DNA of 7,052 nucleotides from Treponema sp. (GTDB lineage: Bacteria; Spirochaetota; Spirochaetia; Treponematales; Breznakiellaceae). Below the pieces are notes generated by a model that was not told where the DNA came from, searched no databases, and saw only the letters and a list, made by a program, of their open reading frames with translations. The position numbers and the translations under genes were made by a program. Below, one piece after another: positions 1-5,453 of this stretch; the first letter of the stretch is position 1; each line of letters opens with the position of its first letter. The DNA is taken from the NCBI GenBank assembly GCA_031272575.1, contig JAISTO010000111.1, positions 1 to 7,052 on the forward strand, given 5' to 3'.

Positions 1-7
1 TTAATAA

Positions 8-37
8 AATTCGCGTTCATTAGCATAATTCGCGGTT
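8..37. repeat. Short ATTCGCG motif repeat, about 9-10 bp period
   Basis: AATTCGCG occurs at 8-15 and again at 27-34, with a degenerate copy (CATTAGC) between them, giving three units at a spacing close to one helical turn and ending in GGTTAA. The surroundings are AT-rich and non-coding, unlike the GC-rich genes. From memory, similar triplets of ATTCG(C/T)G units are scattered between genes in many environmental bacterial genomes, with no agreed function; this could be one of them. That family link is recall and not a search result. Confidence 0.4.
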
Positions 38-97
38 AAATTCTTAAAATCCTGTTTCTTCAGAGTGGGCTAAAGATATGGGACAAGTTTAGCCTTT

Positions 98-113
98 GGG
101 GGGGTAGGGGGGG
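98..113 (+). other. G-rich tract, possible G-quadruplex
   Basis: Seven G, then TA, then seven G on the plus strand. Each G7 run can be split into two G3 runs, so the tract meets the usual pattern for a four-run quadruplex. On the minus-strand transcript it would read as C7-UA-C7. It lies 60 bp past the last gene of the leftward cluster. The G runs are seen; the structure is inferred. Confidence 0.3.
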
Positions 114-126
114 TCACGAAAGATGT

Positions 127-171
127 CATCCTCCCCAGAGGGGAGGATGCGAAAGGAATCCCCCTTTGGGG
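127..171 (-). terminator. Hairpins after the last gene; possible transcription end
   Basis: A perfect 10-bp inverted repeat (CATCCTCCCC at 127-136 and its complement at 140-149) with a 3-nt loop lies about 25 bp downstream of the stop codon of the 57-residue gene. A smaller hairpin (four C and four G around TTT, 161-171) sits between them, right after the stop. Neither is followed on the minus strand by a proper T run; the first bases after the large stem are ACATCTTTCG. It is therefore a stable 3' hairpin that may stop transcription or protect the mRNA end, and not a textbook intrinsic terminator. Confidence 0.4.
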
Positions 172-173
172 CT

Positions 174-347
174 TTACCTTGAGCGCGGCTGAAACGAAAA
201 GCAGTGCTTCCCGGTGGCCTTTAGCACCTCGACAGCGGGGAGATTTTTCCCGGCGATGCCGTAGAGCCGGCAGCGCCTGGGGAAGGCAGGCTGCGCGGTT
301 ATGCCGAAATGCGCGCAGCGCAGGCAGTCGGGCATACGTTCAGGCAT
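174..347 (-). CDS. Small four-cysteine protein (putative metal-binding, 57 aa)
   Basis: The product has 57 residues with four cysteines (C8, C11, C26, C49) arranged CxxC-x14-C-x22-C. It also has an aromatic/histidine patch after the CxxC (AHF, 12-14), a PRRC motif (23-26), LPAVEVLKATGKHC (36-49) and a basic end. From memory, short proteins with this layout occur in spirochaetes, Firmicutes and some proteobacteria and are often labelled uracil-DNA glycosylase although far too short for that enzyme; I would not transfer that name. Zinc or Fe-S binding is inferred from the cysteines alone. The ATG at 347 is chosen because GAGGGG lies four bases upstream; an ATG four codons later is possible. The start overlaps the end of the DUF4350-like gene by 8 nt, suggesting translational coupling. 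It is the last gene of the cluster. Confidence 0.7.
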   Translation of the reverse strand: MPERMPDCLRCAHFGITAQPAFPRRCRLYGIAGKNLPAVEVLKATGKHCFSFQPRSR

Positions 348-1455
348 GGGACCCCTCAAGAGATGCGAGTATGTCCTGCAGCCTGCGGATCGTCTCCGCG
401 GCAGGGGAGGTGCCGCCCCGCCGGGGGGCCGCGTCCGCAAGAAGCGCGTCTATGGCCGCATCGCTCAGGCCCCGCCGCGCGGCGCGCCTGCGGATTTCCC
501 GCTCGTAAGGGGCCGTATACGCAGCCAGCGCGCCCCAGCGGCGGTAAAAGTTCAGTTCCGCGGAAAGACGTTTCTTCAAAGACGAGAGCGGCGGCCTGCC
601 CGCCTGGACGCCCCCGTCCGGGGCCGCCGCCCCCTCGGGGAGCCCCTCGCGGTAGAGGCCGAACCGGGGCAGCGCCATCCACAACCCGATCGCCAGGAGC
701 AGGGCCAGCGCGGCCGCGGGCGGAACGGGGTTCCCCCACTTGAACATATTCCCCAGGAGCGCGGGCCGCTCGGCGCCCCCCGCGATGAAGAGTATGCCTT
801 CCTCCGCGCCGGGGGCCTCGGCGAGCAGCCGCCAGGCGAGGAGGGCATTACCGTCAACCTTAAGGGCCTCGTTGCGCATAAAAAAGGCCCTCCCGGTGAC
901 GCACAAGCGCCCCGCTCCCATAGCCCGCTCGATCAGGCGTATGTCCCCCTCCGGGCCGCGGAGGTATGTCTCGTCCGCCTCCGACCAGGACGCGAGCGCC
1001 AGCGCCGGATCGAGCGCCGGCTCCCCCTCGCCTTCGGTGCGGTCATCCTCATCCTCCGTCTTTCTGAGGGCACTAAAAGCATTCTGCTCGAGAAACGAGC
1101 GCCGCCCGCGTTCCGCGTCGGTCACCTTGTTGAGGGACAGGATGACAACACGCCCCTCTTCAATAATAGTGACCAGACGCTCCGCGTCCTCCCAGTCGAA
1201 GGCAGAGGCTTCAATAAAGATGACGTTCTCACGCGCCCCGGCTATGGCGGTGCAGTCACCCCTTTTGAGGGTACGCGGCGGACGGCCGGCCCCCTCGAGC
1301 CAGCGCTCAAGCGCCAGGAAGGGATTGTCCAGGGCCCTGGCGCTCGGCGGGGTTTCCCTGGTCAGGGGGTAGATTTCGAAGGCACGGTAGAGCGCAAAGA
1401 TGACAGCCCCGCTCAATGTGACGCCGAGCCCGAAAATGAGGAGCCTTTTTTTCAT
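340..1455 (-). CDS. DUF4350-like membrane protein (371 aa)
   Basis: The protein has an N-terminal transmembrane helix (about 5-23), an extracytoplasmic domain of about 220 residues, a second helix (about 244-263) and a basic cytoplasmic tail rich in Arg and Ala. The NPFLALERWLEGAG segment (45-57), the stretch VIFIEASAF (78-86) and EEGRVVILSL (99-108) match the pattern of the DUF4350 family, in which an early NP(F) motif leads into a Rossmann-like domain resembling glutamine-amidotransferase folds. No catalytic triad is evident. An acidic low-complexity stretch lies at 132-145. DUF4350 proteins are usually encoded with DUF4129 proteins, MoxR ATPases and DUF58 proteins; the DUF4129-like partner is directly upstream, the others are missing. 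The ATG at 1455 overlaps the upstream stop as ATGA. A longer reading frame up to 1650 exists but its extra 65 residues are only Arg/Pro/Gly-rich shadow of the upstream gene. Molecular function is unknown. Confidence 0.75.
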   Translation of the reverse strand: MKKRLLIFGLGVTLSGAVIFALYRAFEIYPLTRETPPSARALDNPFLALERWLEGAGRPPRTLKRGDCTAIAGARENVIFIEASAFDWEDAERLVTIIEEGRVVILSLNKVTDAERGRRSFLEQNAFSALRKTEDEDDRTEGEGEPALDPALALASWSEADETYLRGPEGDIRLIERAMGAGRLCVTGRAFFMRNEALKVDGNALLAWRLLAEAPGAEEGILFIAGGAERPALLGNMFKWGNPVPPAAALALLLAIGLWMALPRFGLYREGLPEGAAAPDGGVQAGRPPLSSLKKRLSAELNFYRRWGALAAYTAPYEREIRRRAARRGLSDAAIDALLADAAPRRGGTSPAAETIRRLQDILASLEGSHA

Positions 1456-2180
1456 AGGGGGATCCCCCGGGAAGCTCCCCCGGACGGCGCGGGGGGCAGG
1501 GCCAGGAGCGCGCGGCACCCGGCCAGCGCCTCGCCGAAGGCGCTCTCTGCCGGAAGCCGCCCCGCGTAGGCCGCCGCGACCCAATGCCGGATAAGACTCT
1601 CGCAAAAAGGGGCCTCGTCCGGGGCGCGCTCGCGCACAAGCGCGAGGCATTCGTACTCCGCGGCCCCTGGGGGAATCCGCAGCCCCCGCGCCCGCTCGAC
1701 GCAGGCAAGGCAGCAGGCAAGACAGCAGGCCCAGGCCTCGCGGCCCCTTCCCTCTGCGTAGAGAAGCGCGGCCTGCCCGGCGAGCGCGTGGGGGTCCAGG
1801 GGGCGCGCTCTTTCCGTAACCGCGGAGCGTGAAGCCCCGCGCGGGGGCCGGGGACCGCGCCGCCGCGCCCGGAGGAAATGCCAGAGCGCGCGCGCCCCCC
1901 CCAAAAGGACGAGCGCCGCCCCCGCCGCGAGCAGCGCCTTCAAAAAGAGTGACAGCACCGCCGCGATTTGTTCCGCCCAGGGGCTCGGACGGCCCGCGGG
2001 AGGGCGTCTTTCAGAGGGACGGCGGAGCCGTATCCCCCAGGTGCCGGCCTCGCCGCCGAAGTCCGGCGAGGAGAGTATCTCGTGAAGGGACTCGAGGGGG
2101 GGCGGAGGCGCCTCCGCGGCGGCGGGCCCGGGGGCAAGCAGCGCGAGCAGGAGCAGCGCGGTTATCCGCGGGGAAGGCAT
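1452..2180 (-). CDS. DUF4129-like membrane protein with cysteine cluster (242 aa)
   Basis: The N-terminus is a signal peptide (1-22, cleavage likely after AAA). A short proline-rich extracytoplasmic segment follows, then one transmembrane helix (about 72-97) and an Arg-rich stop-transfer stretch (104-118), placing the rest in the cytoplasm. The C-terminal part (about 128-225) matches the helical DUF4129 pattern: a small-residue helix with YAEGRGREAW (141-150), a basic RG(L)RIP turn, PGAAEYECL (171-179) where the family has a conserved Thr/Glu-Tyr, and a final FxxSLIRHWxxAAYAG segment. An odd feature is ACCLACCLAC at 151-160, where five cysteines fall in the helix normally holding Leu and Ala. 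The start at 2180 is chosen for the signal peptide and its 4-nt distance from the upstream stop, with TGAGG just before the ATG. It overlaps the next gene by 4 nt (ATGA). Family assignment is by pattern memory; the function is not known. Confidence 0.68.
   Translation of the reverse strand: MPSPRITALLLLALLAPGPAAAEAPPPPLESLHEILSSPDFGGEAGTWGIRLRRPSERRPPAGRPSPWAEQIAAVLSLFLKALLAAGAALVLLGGARALWHFLRARRRGPRPPRGASRSAVTERARPLDPHALAGQAALLYAEGRGREAWACCLACCLACVERARGLRIPPGAAEYECLALVRERAPDEAPFCESLIRHWVAAAYAGRLPAESAFGEALAGCRALLALPPAPSGGASRGIPL
1701..1727 (-). repeat. Tandem 12-nt duplication coding CCLA-CCLA-C
   Basis: Residues 152-160 of the DUF4129-like protein are two consecutive Cys-Cys-Leu-Ala units plus a further Cys. 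The two DNA units are almost identical 12-mers, so the motif arose by a recent in-frame tandem duplication or is kept similar by selection. It falls in a predicted cytoplasmic helix. Confidence 0.65.
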
Positions 2181-2184
2181 GGCC

Positions 2185-3186
2185 TCAGACTCCGAAGCAG
2201 CGCACCTTGCGGCCCGGAGCGAGTTCCCGCAGGGGGGGGACTTCCGCGAGGCAGCGGGCCTCCTTGCGGGGGCAGCGGGCGCTGAAGGGGCAGCCCGCGG
2301 GCGCGACCGAGGCGGTACCCGGTTCACCCTGCACGGCCGGGGCCTGGTCCGCGCCGGCCTGGCCCGCGGCCGCGCCGTACGAGGCGGAGGCGAAAAGAAG
2401 CCGCGTGTAGGGGTGCAGGCCTTTTTCGTACAGGTCGGCCGCGGGGGCCTCCTCGACCAGCATGCCCCGGTACATCACCCCGGCGCGGTCGCAGAAGTAG
2501 CAGGCCACTTTCAGGTCGTGGGTAATGAACAGGAAACTGAGCCCCGCGCCCGCGGCTCTGCGGGCCCGCAGGTCGAGGAGCAGGTTGAGTATCTGCCCCT
2601 GGATGGACACATCGAGCGCGGACACCACCTCGTCGCAGATAAGGAGTTCCGGTTTGAGCAGAAGCCCCCGCGCAATGGAAATGCGCTGCCGCTGCCCGCC
2701 GGAAAACTCCATGGGGCGGCGCTCCAAATCCGCGGCGGAAAGGCCGGTCTCTTCGAGGATGGCGGCGGCTTCCTCGCGCGCTTTTTTGACCCCCGGCCAG
2801 GAATCTGACCAGCGGTAACCAGCGGTAAGCGCTTCGAACACCGTCATGCGGGGGTTGAGGGAGCGGGCGGGGTCCTGGAACACATATTTTACTTTTTCGC
2901 GGTAGCGTTTAAGGGAGGCGCGCTTAAGGCGCAGCACGTCCTCGGGGGGCCCGCCCGCGCCCGGGCGGTAGGTGACAGCCCCCTCGTCAGCCTCGTACAT
3001 CCGCACGAGGAGCCGGGCGGCGGTCGTCTTGCCGCAGCCCGATTCCCCCACGAGGCCGTAACTTTCATTCCTGCCTATGCTGAAACTGAGGCCGTTCACC
3101 GCATAGACAAAACTGCCAAAACGCGCGAAAAAACCCGCTTCAAGGTTGAATCGTTTTTTCAGACCGGCAACAGAGAGCAGATTCAT
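2185..3186 (-). CDS. OppF/DppF-type peptide ABC transporter ATPase (333 aa)
   Basis: This is a nucleotide-binding subunit of the oligopeptide/dipeptide importer class, which couples ATP hydrolysis to uptake through OppB/OppC-type permeases fed by a binding protein. Motifs in order: Walker A GESGCGKTT (47-55), Q-loop FQDP (Q104), signature FSGGQRQRI (161-169), Walker B LLICDE (181-186), D-loop SALD (189-192) and H-loop histidine H223 in ITHD. The C-terminal oligopeptide-transporter region contains HPYT (258-261) and four cysteines (C299, C305, C312, C330) in the family's usual layout, reported to hold a 4Fe-4S cluster in at least one DppD. Length is normal and all catalytic residues are present, so it should be active. 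The usual DEPxSALD reads DEVVSALD, a mild change. No permease, binding protein or OppD is adjacent. The gene starts 11 nt after the LysM lipoprotein gene, with only a weak GGAA ribosome site, and ends 4 nt before the DUF4129-like gene. I leave the symbol blank because oppF and dppF cannot be told apart here. Confidence 0.9.
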   Translation of the reverse strand: MNLLSVAGLKKRFNLEAGFFARFGSFVYAVNGLSFSIGRNESYGLVGESGCGKTTAARLLVRMYEADEGAVTYRPGAGGPPEDVLRLKRASLKRYREKVKYVFQDPARSLNPRMTVFEALTAGYRWSDSWPGVKKAREEAAAILEETGLSAADLERRPMEFSGGQRQRISIARGLLLKPELLICDEVVSALDVSIQGQILNLLLDLRARRAAGAGLSFLFITHDLKVACYFCDRAGVMYRGMLVEEAPAADLYEKGLHPYTRLLFASASYGAAAGQAGADQAPAVQGEPGTASVAPAGCPFSARCPRKEARCLAEVPPLRELAPGRKVRCFGV

Positions 3187-3197
3187 CGCGCGTTCCG

Positions 3198-3950
<753 letters not shown>

Positions 3951-3957
3951 ATTCTTA

Positions 3958-3986
3958 AGTATAGTGTAAAATAGAAAAAAATGCAA
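3958..3986 (-). promoter_or_regulatory. Candidate promoter of the (EP)44-LysM gene
   Basis: On the minus strand a -10 box TATACT (3963-3958, five of six consensus bases) lies 17 bp after TTGCAT (3986-3981, three of six) in an AT-rich stretch. Transcription would start about at the ATG at 3950, so the message could be leaderless or nearly so, which agrees with the lack of a good ribosome site. It would drive the whole five-gene cluster. Confidence 0.4.
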
Positions 3987-4036
3987 GTGCGCGCTGCATA
4001 ATTTTTATTTTTGGAGAATTTTTACGTGAATAGTCT

Positions 4037-4074
4037 GCCCGCGCCGCAGGCTGTTGGAAAGCCGCCGCCTTTCC
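4037..4074 (-). terminator. Two small hairpins just after metK
   Basis: Directly after the metK stop, GGAAAG (4056-4061) pairs with CTTTCC (4069-4074), and a second stem lies at 4037-4051 (six pairs including one G-T). Neither is followed by a T run on the minus strand; AAAAATTC comes about 15 bp later. They may mark the 3' end of the metK message, but as an intrinsic terminator the case is weak. Confidence 0.35.
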
Positions 4075-4075
4075 C

Positions 4076-5245
4076 TCATCCTACCGCCTTCTTTAAGTCC
4101 TCCACGCGGTCGAGCCGTTCCCAACTGAACTCGTCCCGCCCGAAGTGCCCGTAGGCCGCGGTCTTCTTGTAGATGGGCTTGCGCAGGTCCAGTTCGCGGA
4201 TAATGCCCGCGGGCGTCAGGTCGAAGGTCTTGCGCAGCGCCTCCTCGATCCGCTCCTCTGCCACAGTGGCGGTACCAAAGGTGTCCACCATGATCGCCAC
4301 GGGGAAGGGCACCCCTATCGCGTAGGCGATCTCGATCTCGCAGCGGTCGGCCAGGCCCGCGGCAACGACCGTCTTCGCGGCGTGGCGCGCGGCGTAGGCG
4401 GCGGAGCGGTCCACCTTGGTGGGGTCCTTGCCGCTGAACGCGCCCCCGCCGTGCCGGCCCATACCCCCGTAGGTATCCACGATGACCTTGCGGCCCGTGA
4501 GCCCCGTGTCCCCGAAGGGCCCACCCACCACGAAGCGGCCCGTCGGGTTGATGTAGTACGACGTTTTTGCGTCCAAAAGGCCGGTCGGTTCGAGCACCGG
4601 CTTCAGCACCTCCTCGATCAGCGCCTCCTTGATCGCGCCGTAGGGCACCTCAGGCCCGTGCTGGTGCGAGAGCACGACCGCGTCAATGCGCACCGGCTTG
4701 TGCCCCTCGTACTCGACCGTCACCTGCGTCTTCGCGTCCGGGCGCAGCCAGGAAATTTTCCCGCTCTTGCGGAGCGCGGCGGCCCGCAGCAGGATCTTGT
4801 GCGCGGCCATCACCGGAAACGGCATCAGTTCCGGCGTCTCCCTGCACGCAAAGCCGAACATCATGCCCTGATCCCCGGCCCCCTGCAGCCCCTTGTATTC
4901 GTCGAGCCCGGCCCCGGAAACCCCCTGACTAATGTCCGGGGACTGCGCGTGAATCATATCGAGCACGGCCATCGACTGGTAGTCAAGCCCGAACGCGGGG
5001 TCCGTGTAGCCAATCTCCTTTACCACCTCGCGCACGACCTCCTGAAAATCCACGAAGGTGGATGTGGTAATCTCCCCGCCCACGAGCACGAGCGAAGTCG
5101 ACGCGAAACTCTCACACGCGACGCGGCTCGCGGGGTCATCCCGCAGGCACGCGTCCAAAATGGCATCCGAGACCTGATCGCAGACTTTATCCGGATGCCC
5201 CTCTCCGACCGATTCGGAGGTAAATAAAAAATGCCTGTTTCCCAT
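4076..5245 (-). CDS. metK: S-adenosylmethionine synthetase (389 aa)
   Basis: Makes S-adenosylmethionine from ATP and L-methionine, releasing phosphate and pyrophosphate, in the cytoplasm; the enzyme is a homotetramer and supplies nearly all methyl groups. The assignment is clear. The N-terminus FTSESVGEGHPDK (8-20) carries the ATP-binding His17, signature 1 GAGDQG is at 122-127 and signature 2 GGGAFSGKD at 266-274. Conserved segments such as DTYGGMGRHGGG (257-268) and YINPTGRFVVGGP (231-243) are intact. The length fits the family (about 380-400). The start at 5245 is preferred over an in-frame ATG at 5305 because the family begins here and AAAGGAG lies five bases before it. A promoter-like sequence lies just upstream, so it is probably transcribed on its own; the leader after it is too short for a SAM riboswitch. 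No truncation or missing residue is seen. Confidence 0.98.
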   Translation of the reverse strand: MGNRHFLFTSESVGEGHPDKVCDQVSDAILDACLRDDPASRVACESFASTSLVLVGGEITTSTFVDFQEVVREVVKEIGYTDPAFGLDYQSMAVLDMIHAQSPDISQGVSGAGLDEYKGLQGAGDQGMMFGFACRETPELMPFPVMAAHKILLRAAALRKSGKISWLRPDAKTQVTVEYEGHKPVRIDAVVLSHQHGPEVPYGAIKEALIEEVLKPVLEPTGLLDAKTSYYINPTGRFVVGGPFGDTGLTGRKVIVDTYGGMGRHGGGAFSGKDPTKVDRSAAYAARHAAKTVVAAGLADRCEIEIAYAIGVPFPVAIMVDTFGTATVAEERIEEALRKTFDLTPAGIIRELDLRKPIYKKTAAYGHFGRDEFSWERLDRVEDLKKAVG

Positions 5246-5250
5246 AAAAA

Positions 5251-5257
5251 CTCCTTT
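5251..5257 (-). promoter_or_regulatory. Ribosome binding site of metK
   Basis: AAAGGAG on the minus strand, five bases before the ATG at 5245. It is the strongest ribosome site in the window and decides the metK start against the ATG at 5305. Confidence 0.75.
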
Positions 5258-5281
5258 TTCTCGTTTTGTTTTCCTTTTTGA

Positions 5282-5310
5282 TTTATAAGGGGGGGCGATT
5301 ACCATGCCAT
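5282..5310 (-). promoter_or_regulatory. Candidate metK promoter
   Basis: A -10 box TATAAA (5287-5282, five of six consensus bases) lies 17 bp after ATGGCA (5310-5305, four of six). The predicted leader is about 30 nt, A-rich, and includes the AAAGGAG ribosome site. The spacer contains the C7 run that forms one arm of the 5289-5344 inverted repeat, so supercoiling or structure there could affect the promoter. Confidence 0.45.
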
Positions 5311-5453
5311 ATCGACCGGCGGTCAGATTTTCGTCCGCCCCCCCTACGGGCGCACGTTGTTGCGCCCGACCCCCCCCATGGGGCCGCGGGCGCTACGCTT
5401 GACGGGCGTTGCGTGTCCGTACGGGCGTTGCACGCAACGCCTACGTCAATGCG
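5289..5453. repeat. Cluster of GC-rich palindromes between metK and gltD
   Basis: Several inverted repeats are packed together. G7CG at 5289-5297 pairs with CGC7 at 5336-5344, enclosing GACC-GGC-GGTC at 5314-5324. GGGCGCA (5348-5354) pairs with TGCGCCC (5361-5367), and the last arm, read as GCGCCCG (5362-5368), can instead pair with CGGGCGC (5387-5393). CCCCATGGGG lies at 5374-5383. GGCGTTGCGT (5405-5414) pairs perfectly with ACGCAACGCC (5432-5441), extended by CGCTTGACG/CGTCAATGCG on the outside with small bulges. An alternative arm GGCGTTGC (5424-5431) competes for the same partner. The motif ACGGGCG recurs at 5346, 5402 and 5421. This looks like REP-type or small MITE-type intergenic DNA; it may also end the gltD transcript. 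No coding sequence is seen in it apart from the last gltD codons. Confidence 0.65.

Larger units (their letters stand above)
1..173. other. Non-coding region downstream of the five-gene cluster
   Basis: No credible gene is visible here. The stretch holds the ATTCGCG repeat at its left end, an inverted repeat (GGCTAAA at 68-74 with TTTAGCC at 88-94), a G-rich tract at 98-113 and a strong hairpin at 127-149. It is probably the 3' flank of the leftward cluster and may hold its transcription end. What lies beyond the left edge is unknown. Confidence 0.55.

Noticed and set aside
1457..1468. GGGGGATCCCCC palindrome just before the DUF4350-like start
   Set aside because: A two-base loop makes a poor hairpin and the sequence is coding in the upstream gene; probably composition-driven.
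301..1569. Long plus-strand open frame
   Set aside because: Antisense shadow of the DUF4350-like gene in GC-rich DNA; the translation is Arg/Pro/Gly-rich with no recognisable motif.
1456..1650. N-terminal extension of the DUF4350-like protein
   Set aside because: The added 65 residues lie wholly within the DUF4129-like gene and are low-complexity; the ATGA-coupled start leading into a transmembrane helix is better.
2181..2327. N-terminal extension of the DUF4129-like protein
   Set aside because: It would overlap the ATPase gene and bury the signal peptide 49 residues inside the protein.
3951..3986. TTG start giving 12 extra residues on the LysM lipoprotein
   Set aside because: No ribosome site, and the extra residues would disturb the signal peptide; this stretch fits better as the promoter.
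4145..5227. Long plus-strand open frame opposite metK
   Set aside because: metK is unmistakable on the other strand; this translation is only its antisense.
5246..5440. SAM riboswitch before metK
   Set aside because: No recognisable SAM-I core is seen, and the likely promoter leaves a leader of only about 30 nt; the structured DNA lies upstream of it.
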